Shown: positions 35,262-44,015 of the stretch, one piece after another | How positions within the stretch are numbered: the first letter of the stretch is position 1 | How the letters are laid out: each line of letters begins with the position of its first letter | NCBI GenBank assembly: GCA_964439265.1 | Contig: CAYTOA010000018.1 | Location: 1-64,000 of the forward strand | From: JAGVPT01 sp964439265 | GTDB taxonomy: Bacteria > Bacteroidota > Ignavibacteria > UBA10030 > UBA8401 | Reading direction: 5' to 3' | DNA length: 64,000 bases | Made by a program: the position numbers and the translations under genes | Notes under the pieces: model-generated | The model's input: only the letters and a program-made list of their open reading frames with translations | Told to the model about the DNA's origin: nothing | Databases searched by the model: none

Positions 35262-35340
35262 GTGATGCCGTGACTCCTATTATTTTGGTCGTCTACCTCA
35301 GACATCAGTTCTTGGTTCAATGTGAAAGTCACGGTATCAC
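35262..35340 (+). terminator. inverted repeat after tamL
   Basis: GTGATGCCGTGACT at 35262-35275 pairs, with one mismatch, with AGTCACGGTATCAC at 35327-35340, followed by TTTGATT. The 51-nt loop is long, so this could be a weak terminator or a regulatory structure. Confidence 0.35.
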
Positions 35341-35370
35341 TTTGATTCTGACGGGTAGTTTCTTTGCGGA

Positions 35371-35405
35371 GGATTAACTACTCTTTCATCCCTTTGGTCG
35401 ATTCC
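35371..35405 (+). promoter_or_regulatory. repeated upstream element, copy C
   Basis: Consensus copy: GGATTAAC at 35371-35378, TCTTTCATCC at 35382-35391, CTTTGG, then CGATTCC at the right end. The core TTTCATCC starts 185 nt before the cbpA start codon. Confidence 0.65.
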
Positions 35406-35568
35406 ATTCGTAGCCAGCGATTGGTAACGTATTAAAGCGTGAACCGTTGTCGGTGAGCTCCGTTGCCGCTATTTCTGAAGGACGATATACGCTGAGAAGC
35501 GGCGCGCGTTGATGAGTGAGCGGCACTCTGCGTAAAAACCTCTGCGGATAAGCACGAACTCTACGAAT

Positions 35569-36495
35569 ATGACCTACAAGGATTATTACAAGGTTTTGGG
35601 TGTTGAGAAGATTGCATCGCCTGCCGAAATAAAGAAGGCGTATCGTTTGCTCGCGAACAAATTTCATCCGGACAAAGCCAGGGGAGACAAGTCGGCCGAA
35701 GAAAAGTTCAAGGATATCAATGAAGCCAACGAAGTTCTCAGCGATCCGGTGAAACGGAAAAAATACGATCGGTTTGGGGCCGATTGGAAACACTATGAAG
35801 AGGCCGGAGCTCAGCCGGGAGGCTTTGACTGGTCCAAGTACGCGAACAGCCATGGCGGAGAGTCACGGCGAACGGGCCCACAGGAAAGCAACCAGGAATT
35901 TACCGACGAGAGCGTCAACGATCTTTTCGAAACGTTGTTCGGCCAGCGCAGCGGTCAAGGGCGAGGGAGACGAAGCGTTGTCTTGAAAGGCGAGGATCTT
36001 GAAACGGAGACAACCCTTTCGCTGGAAGAAGCATATCACGGCGCGACTCGGCTCATCCAGCTAAATGGTCAAACGATCAAAGTGACCATCAAACCGGGGG
36101 TTGCGGACAATCAAATGTTGAGGATTGCCGGGAAAGGCGGAGTCGGAGCCGGCGGCGGTCCAAACGGCGACCTCTATCTTGCCGTCAACGTTGCGCCGCA
36201 TTCGGAATATCGTCGACATGGCAACGATCTGCATCGTACCCTCCCGGTAGATCTTTACACAGCTCTTCTCGGGGGCAAGACTCAGGTCAAAACGCTGAAG
36301 AACAAAGTCACGGTGAACATTGCGAAGGGAACGCCGAACGGCAAGGAACTCAAGCTCCGCGGACTTGGCATGCCGGTATATGGAAAGAAAAACGAGTACG
36401 GGGACATGCTGGTGAAGGTTGACGTCGTTCTGCCCGAGCATCTCAGCGAACGTGAAATAGAACTGATCAAAGAGCTGGCCGCGCTGCGAGCTTAG
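35569..36495 (+). CDS. cbpA: DnaJ-type co-chaperone (CbpA-like)
   Basis: A 308-residue Hsp40 protein of the CbpA class. The J domain (residues 1-70) has YYKVLGV, the HPD tripeptide in FHPDKARG and the end block KKYDRFGADW. A glycine-poor linker follows, then the two-part DnaJ C-terminal substrate-binding region (ETETTLSLEEAYHGATRLI to DMLVKVDVVLPEHL). There is no zinc-finger domain, which separates it from DnaJ. It would stimulate a DnaK ATPase and bind unfolded protein, often in stationary phase. It carries repeated element copy C 185 nt upstream and is followed by dps. Confidence 0.93.
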   Translation: MTYKDYYKVLGVEKIASPAEIKKAYRLLANKFHPDKARGDKSAEEKFKDINEANEVLSDPVKRKKYDRFGADWKHYEEAGAQPGGFDWSKYANSHGGESRRTGPQESNQEFTDESVNDLFETLFGQRSGQGRGRRSVVLKGEDLETETTLSLEEAYHGATRLIQLNGQTIKVTIKPGVADNQMLRIAGKGGVGAGGGPNGDLYLAVNVAPHSEYRRHGNDLHRTLPVDLYTALLGGKTQVKTLKNKVTVNIAKGTPNGKELKLRGLGMPVYGKKNEYGDMLVKVDVVLPEHLSEREIELIKELAALRA

Positions 36496-36578
36496 CCTGA
36501 GGGATAGATCACCGGCAGCATGCTGTTTAGAAGTAGAACTCAAGGATCCCATTCATTCACTTACCTATCGAGGACATT

Positions 36579-37052
36579 ATGAAAGTCAATATCGAAATTG
36601 CCGAGAGCGAATTAAAATCAGTGGCACTTCTTCTCAACACATTGTTGGCGGATGAGTACGTTCTCTACACGAAAACACGCAATGCTCATTGGAACATTCA
36701 GAGCCAGAACTTTATCTCCCTCCATAAGTTCTTTGAAAGCCAATACGACGCCCTCGATATCATTATTGACGATGTTGCAGAACGTGTACGGTCGCTCGGC
36801 CACTTCGCTTTGGGGTCGCTTAAAGATTTCACCGCGCTCACACGGTTGAGCGAGCATAATCACGATTTCGCAGACCAGAATCACATCATAAAAACATTGC
36901 TTGAAGACCATGAGGCTGTTATCCGTTCGCTCAGGAAAGACATCCAGGTCGCTGCCGAACAGCACAGGGACCTTGGTACGGCGGACTTTATGACCGGCAT
37001 CATGGAACAACACGAAAAAATGTCGTGGATGCTGAGAGCGCACCTGGCATAG
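36579..37052 (+). CDS. dps: Dps, DNA-protecting ferritin-like protein
   Basis: A 157-residue ferritin-like protein that stores iron using H2O2 and, in many species, binds DNA. The Dps signature is clear: LLADEYVLYTKTRNAHWNIQ (ferroxidase His and nearby Asp/Glu supplied by HKFFESQYDALDIIIDDVAERVR) and the C-terminal FMTGIMEQHEKMSWML. The N-terminal tail is short and not strongly basic. GAGGACATT precedes the start. It follows cbpA by 83 nt, so both may be read from the element-C promoter region as stress genes. Confidence 0.95.
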   Translation: MKVNIEIAESELKSVALLLNTLLADEYVLYTKTRNAHWNIQSQNFISLHKFFESQYDALDIIIDDVAERVRSLGHFALGSLKDFTALTRLSEHNHDFADQNHIIKTLLEDHEAVIRSLRKDIQVAAEQHRDLGTADFMTGIMEQHEKMSWMLRAHLA

Positions 37053-37158
37053 CGCTTTTTCACAGATACTCGTCACCCGAGCGTAATAGGGTGTTCGAGC
37101 AAATCATTTTCGAATACTATAAATGACAGCACACCATCAATTAAAGAAGAGGCAGCGT

Positions 37159-37320
37159 ATGTTATTCACCATCGCAATCATTCTGGTTGTCTTGTGGCTT
37201 CTGGGACTTGTCACGGCATACACGTTGGGCGGTTTGATTCATGTTCTTCTCGTTATCGCCATTGTGGCCATCCTCGTAAGGGTCATTCGAGGAAAAGATT
37301 TGTTTGAGTCAGAGAACTGA
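37159..37320 (+). CDS. lmo0937-family small membrane protein
   Basis: A 53-residue protein whose sequence (MLFTIAIILVVLWLLGLVTA, then YTLGGLIHVLLVIAIVAILV) matches the widespread lmo0937 family of two-span small membrane proteins, which are often stress induced but have no known function. I start at the ATG at 37159 because AAGAGGCAGCGT precedes it and the family begins with this residue. The frame also opens at 37123. It follows dps by about 106 nt. Confidence 0.8.
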   Translation: MLFTIAIILVVLWLLGLVTAYTLGGLIHVLLVIAIVAILVRVIRGKDLFESEN

Positions 37321-37522
37321 TTCTGGTCGCGGTACTCCGCGAACGAGAGACGAGGAACTGAAGGGAGCTTGCCGCTGAACGCACGCCGGCGCCTTGTCAG
37401 ACGAGATGTTCTTTTGCTGGAAACGGAGGAGGATGGGATGCTGCTGAGGCATGGGAAATTCTGCAGGTGCCGGTCCGATTGCTATATTCCAGGCGATTAC
37501 TCGAAAAAAGGGAACACTGTTC

Positions 37523-40261
37523 ATGAAGGCTACTGGTAATATCATAGCTACGCTCACCGGAGCGGCTCTCTTGGTATTGATGGTGGTGATGGGATCGTTC
37601 TCGGCCTTCAAACATATCGGTGAGGCAGCCGAGGCCCGGAGGCATACCTCTATCGTGATACACAGCGCAGACGAATTGCTCTCCGAATTGAGAGATGCAG
37701 AGACGGGGCAACGCGGCTATTCGCTTACCGGTGACGAAGTATTTCTGGCGCCGTACCTCTCAGTCAGGGACAGCATCGTCCCTCATCGTGAGCAATTGAG
37801 GTTGCTCACGACGATCGATGCCGCCAGGATACACCTCGACAGCATGGCCCCGATGATCGATGGCAAGTTGGCGGAATTGTCTCGTGTCGTGGAATTGCGG
37901 CGCCATCACAACATGCGGGCCGTCATAGCGGCAATACGCAGCAGAAAAGGGAAGCTCTTCATGGATTCTATCCGTGTCCAGATGAGCAGCTTTACCGCCA
38001 TCGAGGCAAATGCATTGGCACAGCATGAGGCAGAGTTCCAGTCGGATATGAGTTCTCTGTACACGATCATCGTTGTCGCCAGTATATTTACGCTGCTCTT
38101 TGCCCTTTCGTTTGCGTATCTCGTCTACCGCGAAACCCAGCAGCGGCTCAAAAATGTTGTTCATCGCGAGACGCGGCGGCTGCTTGAAATACAAGAAGGG
38201 ATGAACATACAGCTGCAGCAGGCCAATGTCACATTGCAGGTGAGCGAAGAAAAATTTTCTGTGACGCTCAACTCCATCGGTGATGCTGTCATTGCCACCG
38301 ATGCTGAAGGGTGCGTGACATTCGTGAATCCCCTTGCCGAAGAACTCACGGGTTGGACACAGGCCTCGGCGGCGGGCCTGCCGGTCGAAGAAATTTTTCA
38401 TATCATCAATCTGAAGACCCGCCAACCTTCAGCTATCCCGATAAAGGAAGCGCTTGCACACGGCACGAAACAGAGCTTGAGCAATAATACCGTGCTGATT
38501 GCACTCGACGGCAGCGAGTGCGCCATTGCCGATACATGCGCTCCTATCCGCAATCGCGCCGGTGTCGTGGTGGGCGCAGTTCTGGTTTTCCGTGATGTGA
38601 CTGAGGAAAATGCGGCGCAGCTGGCGTTGCGGGACAGCGCCTCGTTGATTCAAACCATTCTCAATACTGTGGTAGACGGTATCATCACCATTCGCGCCGA
38701 TGATGGCATTATCGAAACGGTTAATCCGGCCGCCGTGCGAATGGTTGGCTACACCGCCTCTGAACTTATCGGACAAAAATTCAGCCTGTTGATTCCCGAA
38801 CTCGATCAAGAGGGGCTTAATGTTTCTCTCGGTTATTACAGTGCGAGCAAACAACAGCATTCTGTCGGTCTCGGACGGGATGTCACGGGCCGGCGTAAGG
38901 ATGGGAGCAATTTCCCGTTGGAAATGGCTGTGAGCAAAATGGAGCTGGGGGGTAAGCGGTTTTTCACAGGAATATTACGCGATGTCACTTCGCGAAAGCA
39001 AATCGAATCGGAACGCAATCGCCTGGATCAGATCCTGCGAGAGAAGAACATAGAACTGGAGAGCTCTAAATCTGCAGCGGAAAAGGCCAATCTCGCGAAA
39101 TCCGAATTCCTCTCCAGCATGAGCCACGAACTTCGAAGCCCGTTGAATGCTATCCTTGGCTTCGCCCAATTGATGGACTCCGAAATTCCGCCGGCGACAC
39201 TCTCGCAGAAGGCAAGCATTGACCGTATTCTCCACGCAGGGTGGTACCTCCTGGAGCTCATCAATGAAATTCTTGATCTAGCTGTGGTCGAGTCTGGAAG
39301 ACTATCGCTGTCGCACGAGCCGGTCGCGATTGCCGACGTTATTTCCGAATGCGAGGCGATCATCGAACCGCAAGGACAAAAGCGCGGCGTGAAACTTCTA
39401 TTTCCGCGATTAACTGTTCCATGTTTTGTCATGGCCGATCGGACCCGATTGAAACAGGTTCTCATCAACTTCCTCTCCAATGCGGTGAAGTATAATCGCA
39501 AGGATGGGAGTGTAGAACTGAAGATCACCACGGTTTCTCCGAAACGCGTTCGGATCAGCGTCAAAGATACCGGCACCGGCCTGCCTCCGGAAAAACTCAC
39601 ACAGCTCTTTCAGCCGTTCAACCGTCTCGGACAGGAGGCCAGCGCTGAAGAAGGCACCGGCATCGGACTTGTGATGAGCAAGAGATTGGTCGAACTGATG
39701 GGAGGCTCGCTGGGCGTTGAGAGCGTAGTCGGCGTGGGGAGTGTGTTCTGGTTCGAGCTTGCCTCAGCGACTGCTCCGCAACTCGCCATTAAGGGGATTG
39801 AGACCGAAGCGTTAGCCATGCCGCGATTGACTCCCGGCGCACCGATACGCACGCTCCTTTATGTTGAAGACAACCCTGCGAATTTGCAGCTGGTCGAGCA
39901 GATCATTGCTCGCCATCCGGAACTCAGGCTCGTCACTGCCGTGGACGGAAACAGCGGCATCGAAATTGCCCGCACAGTCCAACCGACAGTCATATTGATG
40001 GACATCAATTTGCCGGGAATCAGCGGCATTCAGGCGTTGAAACTACTCCGGGAAGACCCGGCAACATCGCATATTCCCGTCCTTGCGATCAGTGCCAATG
40101 CCATGTCCCGCGACATCAAGAACGGACTGGAAGCGGGTTTCTTCGGCTATATCACGAAACCGATCAAGATCAAAGAGTTTACGGATGCACTCAACGTTGC
40201 GCTGGAGTTTGCAGAGAGGCATGCTGTTCCGAGCGCAATCCAGGATCAATTCAATGATTAG
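37523..40261 (+). CDS. hybrid histidine kinase with CHASE3 and two PAS domains
   Basis: A 912-residue membrane sensor kinase. A span near residues 8-28 and another near 180-205 frame a CHASE3-type periplasmic domain (SADELLSELRDAETGQRGYSL). Two PAS domains follow (about 245-360 and 375-490). The HisKA phospho-histidine is H535 in MSHELRSPLNAILGF; the HATPase domain contains NAVKYN and GTGIGLVMSKRLVELMGG. The C-terminal receiver has its phospho-Asp at D827 (ILMDINLPG). The ATG at 37523 follows AAAAGGGAACAC. Its stop overlaps the next kinase start by 8 nt, so the two kinases are co-expressed and probably exchange signals. Confidence 0.9.
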   Translation: MKATGNIIATLTGAALLVLMVVMGSFSAFKHIGEAAEARRHTSIVIHSADELLSELRDAETGQRGYSLTGDEVFLAPYLSVRDSIVPHREQLRLLTTIDAARIHLDSMAPMIDGKLAELSRVVELRRHHNMRAVIAAIRSRKGKLFMDSIRVQMSSFTAIEANALAQHEAEFQSDMSSLYTIIVVASIFTLLFALSFAYLVYRETQQRLKNVVHRETRRLLEIQEGMNIQLQQANVTLQVSEEKFSVTLNSIGDAVIATDAEGCVTFVNPLAEELTGWTQASAAGLPVEEIFHIINLKTRQPSAIPIKEALAHGTKQSLSNNTVLIALDGSECAIADTCAPIRNRAGVVVGAVLVFRDVTEENAAQLALRDSASLIQTILNTVVDGIITIRADDGIIETVNPAAVRMVGYTASELIGQKFSLLIPELDQEGLNVSLGYYSASKQQHSVGLGRDVTGRRKDGSNFPLEMAVSKMELGGKRFFTGILRDVTSRKQIESERNRLDQILREKNIELESSKSAAEKANLAKSEFLSSMSHELRSPLNAILGFAQLMDSEIPPATLSQKASIDRILHAGWYLLELINEILDLAVVESGRLSLSHEPVAIADVISECEAIIEPQGQKRGVKLLFPRLTVPCFVMADRTRLKQVLINFLSNAVKYNRKDGSVELKITTVSPKRVRISVKDTGTGLPPEKLTQLFQPFNRLGQEASAEEGTGIGLVMSKRLVELMGGSLGVESVVGVGSVFWFELASATAPQLAIKGIETEALAMPRLTPGAPIRTLLYVEDNPANLQLVEQIIARHPELRLVTAVDGNSGIEIARTVQPTVILMDINLPGISGIQALKLLREDPATSHIPVLAISANAMSRDIKNGLEAGFFGYITKPIKIKEFTDALNVALEFAERHAVPSAIQDQFND

Positions 40262-42578
40262 CGCATCGGACGTCCGTCGTGCAAGCATCCTGATCGTCGA
40301 TGACAAGCAAGTCAACGTTGTCTTGCTCGAGCAGATGCTGCGCAATGCCGGTTATATCTCCGTTACATCGACGACAAATCCGCTCGAGGTATGCGAGCTT
40401 CACCGAAAGAACCGCTACGACCTGATCTTGCTCGACCTCCAGATGCCTGTCATGGACGGATTCCAGGTAATGGAAAATCTCAAGGATATCGAAACGGACG
40501 GCTATCTTCCGGTCCTCGTGATCACTGCCCAGCCCGACCACAAATTACGCGCGCTGAACTCCGGCGCAAAGGATTTCATCAGCAAGCCGTTCGATCTGGC
40601 AGAGGTACTGATTCGGGTTTACAACATGCTCGAAGTACGTTTGCTCCATCGACAAACCAAAAGATTATACGATCAAATCGTCGCTGAAAAGAAAACCTCC
40701 GAGCAGCTGTTGCGTATCTTTCGTTCCGGCCCGGTAGCGATGAGTATCAAGACACTTGTGGACGGCCGCTTCATTGACGTCAACGAACGGTTCTCGAATT
40801 TCACGGGCTATTCCCGGGATGAGATCATCGGAAAGAAAATTCTTGACCTCAACATCTGGGCTTATCCCGAGGAACGGACCGCGTTGATACAGAGGCTCCT
40901 TAAGGAGGGAGCGGTGCGCGACGTCGAGCTCAAACAGTGCCGTCGATCGGGCGAAATGCGCGATGTCCTTGCTTCTTTTGAACTGATTGAACTGGCCGGG
41001 GAGAGTGACCGAGTGTTGATCTCCATGTTCATTGATATCACTGAACGCAAAAGTGCCGAACAAGCGCTTAAGACAAGTGAAGAGCAGTACCGAAGATTTT
41101 TTGAGGAGGACCTGACCGGAGATTTTCTGTGTACGCCAGGGGGCGAAATCATATCGTGCAACCCGGCGTTCGCCCGGATCTTCGGGTTCGCCTCCGTCGC
41201 AGAGGCAAAGGCATTCAACGCGAATGATCTTTTTCCCGAAACCAGTGAACGGGAATCCTTTATTCGCATGCTGAGAGAAGAAAAGAAGCTGGAGTATCAT
41301 GAGGTAGAATATGTGCGCCGCGACGGAACGCGCGTCTATTGCGTCGAAAATGCAGTCGGAGTTTTTGATTCATCGGGAAATCTTACCCAGATCAAAGGCT
41401 ACATTTTTGATGAATCGAGAAGGAAGTCGCTCGAAAACCAGCTCATTCAGGCTCAAAAACTGGAAAGCCTGGGAACCCTCGCCAGCGGAATTGCTCATGA
41501 CTTCAACAATATTCTGGGTATCGTCATGGGATATTCAAATCTGGTGGGCCGACAGATTTCCGAACCCGAAAATATGAATCTTAGCCTGGGTGCCATCGTG
41601 AAAGCGTGTCTTCGCGGAGCGGCACTGGTGAATCAATTGCTGACGTTTGCGCGAAAAGCTGAACCGGAGCTGACGCTGGTAAAACTCAACGACAGCGTGG
41701 TTGAGATCTCACAACTCTTGAGTGAAACGATCGCTAAGACGATTGTGGTCAATTTAGACCTGGACCAGGGATTGCCCTCCATTTCTGCCGATGCGACACA
41801 AATACATCAGGTGCTGCTGAATCTCTGTGTAAACGCCCGCGACGCAATGCCGAACGGCGGAACGATCACCATGGACACGCGTCTGGAGCAATGTGATGCG
41901 GTCCGCGTGAAATTTCCGAATGCGGCCGCACCTCAATACGTTGCCCTGAGAGTTCGAGACACCGGCGTCGGCATGGATGAGAGAACCCGAAATCGAATTT
42001 TCGAGCCGTTCTTTACTACCAAAGAAATTGGAAAAGGAACCGGTCTGGGCCTTTCTGTGGTCTTTGGCATTTTGACAAGTCACAAAGGATATGTTGCGGT
42101 TGAGAGCGAACCCGGCAAGGGAACGACCTTTTGTCTTTATTTTCCCGTGCCGGAATTGCTGGAAATGGAGCAAGCAAAAACAGAAATACAGAATCAGATT
42201 CGGGGGGGGAAAGAAACAATTCTTGTCGTCGAGGATGAGGAGCCGCTGCGAAAATTGCTCAACACTTTTCTCCGCTCAGGAGGATATACGGTACTTTCCG
42301 CCGCCGATGGCCGCGAGGCTGTCGATCTGTACGACAAGAATCACCGGAATATTAAATTAGTGCTCGCGGACTACGGATTGCCCAGACTGGGCGGGTACGA
42401 TGTTTTTAAAAAAATGAAGTCAGAAAATCCGGGGGTAAAATTTATCCTGGCAAGCGGCTATCTTGAGCCGCAAATGAAATCCGACTTTTTAAAAGAAGGA
42501 GTAAAATATTTTCTTCAGAAGCCGTATACCGAAGCCCATGTGCTTCGGACAGTTCGAAGTGTTTTGGACAATGAATAG
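40254..42578 (+). CDS. cytoplasmic hybrid histidine kinase with REC domains at both ends
   Basis: A 774-residue protein with no membrane span. Order: N-terminal receiver (phospho-Asp D61 in LILLDLQMPVMDGF), two PAS domains (about 145-270 and 275-395), a kinase of the NtrB-like type (H415 in GIAHDFNNILGIVMGY), HATPase (RDTGVGMDERTRN, GTGLGLSVVFGI), and a C-terminal receiver (D706 in LVLADYGLPRLGG). I start at the ATG at 40254, overlapping the upstream stop by 8 nt. Receiving phosphate from the neighbouring CHASE3 kinase through its N-terminal receiver is a sensible guess. The output target is unknown: no DNA-binding response regulator lies nearby. Confidence 0.9.
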   Translation: MISASDVRRASILIVDDKQVNVVLLEQMLRNAGYISVTSTTNPLEVCELHRKNRYDLILLDLQMPVMDGFQVMENLKDIETDGYLPVLVITAQPDHKLRALNSGAKDFISKPFDLAEVLIRVYNMLEVRLLHRQTKRLYDQIVAEKKTSEQLLRIFRSGPVAMSIKTLVDGRFIDVNERFSNFTGYSRDEIIGKKILDLNIWAYPEERTALIQRLLKEGAVRDVELKQCRRSGEMRDVLASFELIELAGESDRVLISMFIDITERKSAEQALKTSEEQYRRFFEEDLTGDFLCTPGGEIISCNPAFARIFGFASVAEAKAFNANDLFPETSERESFIRMLREEKKLEYHEVEYVRRDGTRVYCVENAVGVFDSSGNLTQIKGYIFDESRRKSLENQLIQAQKLESLGTLASGIAHDFNNILGIVMGYSNLVGRQISEPENMNLSLGAIVKACLRGAALVNQLLTFARKAEPELTLVKLNDSVVEISQLLSETIAKTIVVNLDLDQGLPSISADATQIHQVLLNLCVNARDAMPNGGTITMDTRLEQCDAVRVKFPNAAAPQYVALRVRDTGVGMDERTRNRIFEPFFTTKEIGKGTGLGLSVVFGILTSHKGYVAVESEPGKGTTFCLYFPVPELLEMEQAKTEIQNQIRGGKETILVVEDEEPLRKLLNTFLRSGGYTVLSAADGREAVDLYDKNHRNIKLVLADYGLPRLGGYDVFKKMKSENPGVKFILASGYLEPQMKSDFLKEGVKYFLQKPYTEAHVLRTVRSVLDNE

Positions 42579-42707
42579 CATGCACTTCCTCGTTAGAAAG
42601 ATCTTCGGTCAATCACTCCAGTCTTCAACGCGCAATGAATACCAGACCTTATCCGACTTATGACGTCTTTGCGCCGTCCTCTCCTTTCCGTCGATCTTTG
42701 CAACTCA

Positions 42708-42733
42708 GGATTAAGTCTTCTTTCATCCTTTCG
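42708..42733 (+). promoter_or_regulatory. repeated upstream element, copy D (right end missing)
   Basis: GGATTAAG at 42708-42715 and TCTTTCATCC at 42719-42728 followed by TTTCG. The usual right end (GATTCC) is absent: the element runs directly into an adenylate-cyclase remnant. The nearest intact gene is 427 nt downstream, with copy E in between. Confidence 0.5.
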
Positions 42734-42897
42734 CGAGCCGCATGGAATCTCACGGCGTATCCGGAAGAATTCAGATGACTGACTCTACGCGGCAACAACT
42801 TGGTGAGCCGTTCATGATCGAGAAACGGGCGGCCATCGAGGTGAAAGGTAAGGGGGAGATGGAAAGCTGGTTCCTGAACAGCAGGGATGGCTACTAG
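42733..42897 (+). pseudogene. class III adenylate/guanylate cyclase, C-terminal remnant
   Basis: Reading from GCG at 42733 to TAG 42895-42897 gives 54 codons matching the end of a class III nucleotide cyclase domain: ASRMESHGVSGRIQMTDST, FMIEKRAAIEVKGKGEMESW, FLNS. In intact cyclases the block NTASRMES is preceded by the catalytic core; here the match stops at the ASRMES block exactly where repeated element D begins, and nothing upstream continues the cyclase. So this is a truncated relic, left without a start. The fragment is in frame and free of stops, which points to fairly recent loss of the rest. Confidence 0.75.
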
Positions 42898-42953
42898 AAT
42901 AATTTGGCGAAATGGCTGGATCTCGTTGGGTGCACAGTCTCTCTCATTCCAAA

Positions 42954-42987
42954 GGTGTAGCCCATCTTTCATCCCTTTGCACTATTA
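42954..42987 (+). promoter_or_regulatory. repeated upstream element, copy E
   Basis: Partial copy: a degenerate left end, then ATCTTTCATCC at 42964-42974 and CTTTG. Directly after it TTGCAC and GTGCAA form a short inverted repeat. The core TTTCATCC starts 181 nt before the 43148 gene. Confidence 0.5.
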
Positions 42988-43147
42988 AGTTTTGTGCAAC
43001 TCTTTGGTACTATGGAACGTGAATAATGCCCGCAGGAGAATAGTCCGCCGTTATTCCGTCGTTTCGATCGCATCTTTCAGTCTTAGGAATCATTGAAAGT
43101 GCCGCAAAACGGCTGGTTCAACAATCACAAAGAAAGGATCGCCACGA

Positions 43148-43624
43148 ATGAAAAAATCAAAGCTCAGTTTTTTCTTGCTTTGTGCTATGGTTTTCGCCGG
43201 CAGTGTGTTCTCTTCGGTGAATTGCGCTGGTCCGGGGACAATGAGCGGAGGTGTTGACGTCAATATCAGCGATCAGCCGGTGTGGGGACCGACCGGATAC
43301 GACCGCGCGGACTACTATTATATACCGGATATCGACTCCTACTACTCCGTTTCCGAACATCAATATATATATCGGGATGGGTCGAACTGGAGACACGGCG
43401 CAACCTTGCCCGCAAGCTACGGCAGTTATGACCCGTATCATTCATATAAAGTTGTGGTTAATGAAGACAAACCGTATCAGAACAATGTGAACCACCAGAC
43501 GAAGTATGGTTCATATAAAGGCGTGAAAACTCAGCCGGTGATTCGCGACAGCCACGATCCCAAATATTTCGTGAACAAAGATCATCCTGAGCATGACAAA
43601 TGGGTAAAAGCACAAAAGCCCTGA
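43148..43624 (+). CDS. exported hypothetical protein, Tyr-rich
   Basis: A 158-residue protein with a signal sequence (FFLLCAMVFAGSVFSSVNC). The Cys at the end could be a weak lipobox. The mature part is rich in Tyr, Asn and Asp with the block YYYIPDIDSYYSVSEHQYIYRDG, then WRHGATLPASYGSYDPYHSYKVVVNEDKPY. I recall similar uncharacterised exported proteins in Bacteroidota, with no known function. The start follows AAAGAAAGGATC. It carries element copy E 181 nt upstream and is closed by a strong terminator hairpin, so it is probably transcribed alone. Confidence 0.75.
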   Translation: MKKSKLSFFLLCAMVFAGSVFSSVNCAGPGTMSGGVDVNISDQPVWGPTGYDRADYYYIPDIDSYYSVSEHQYIYRDGSNWRHGATLPASYGSYDPYHSYKVVVNEDKPYQNNVNHQTKYGSYKGVKTQPVIRDSHDPKYFVNKDHPEHDKWVKAQKP

Positions 43625-43662
43625 CCATGTTTCAGCCAATATCGAAGAGGATCTACCCCGCC

Positions 43663-43710
43663 AAAGTGCTCACAAACATCCTGATTCTGTCGGACGTTTG
43701 TGAGCACTTT
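43663..43710 (+). terminator. strong inverted-repeat terminator
   Basis: Perfect 15-bp arms: AAAGTGCTCACAAAC at 43663-43677 and GTTTGTGAGCACTTT at 43696-43710, with an 18-nt loop. The T-rich end of the right arm, followed by CCGTATTT, fits an intrinsic terminator of the 43148 gene. Confidence 0.7.
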
Positions 43711-43813
43711 CCGTATTTAACCCGACCGCGTCTTTTATCGATGCGTTTGTGGTAAGCACCGCCGGGCTCAATTCGGCCCGTATCGCCGGTGATCGCAAAA
43801 AATCATGAAAAAG

Positions 43814-43848
43814 GGATTAACTCTTCTTTCATCCTTTCGGGCTATTCC
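43814..43848 (+). promoter_or_regulatory. repeated upstream element, copy F
   Basis: Near-consensus copy: GGATTAAC at 43814-43821, TCTTTCATCC at 43825-43834, TTTCGGG, then CTATTCC. The core TTTCATCC starts 189 nt before the PRC-barrel gene. Confidence 0.65.
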
Positions 43849-44015
43849 ATCTCCCATCGGCCGTCGGTATTCTTATAGTGATTCGGCAGGTGATGCTTGT
43901 ATTGTCTTTGTGTGAAGAGAGTCCATTCATGAACAACTGAACCTGTGAATTCAGCAACCGCGGTTCAGGCGAGCAAAGCAGCGCCGGCCAAGAATTTGAA
44001 AAGGAAGACAACGCT

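Noticed and set aside
42658..42972. Minus-strand frame of 104 codons in the gap before the 43148 gene
   Set aside because: It lies opposite the cyclase relic and two element copies; the plus-strand cyclase match explains its natural look.
42912..43022. ATG 191 nt after element copy D, giving a 36-codon frame
   Set aside because: The distance fits the other copies, but there is no ribosome binding site and the frame runs across element copy E; probably coincidence.
2311..43848. Sigma54 or Bacteroidota-type promoter as the identity of the repeated element
   Set aside because: No GG-N10-GC pair or TTTG/TAnnTTTG pair stands at a constant distance from the element in the copies inspected.
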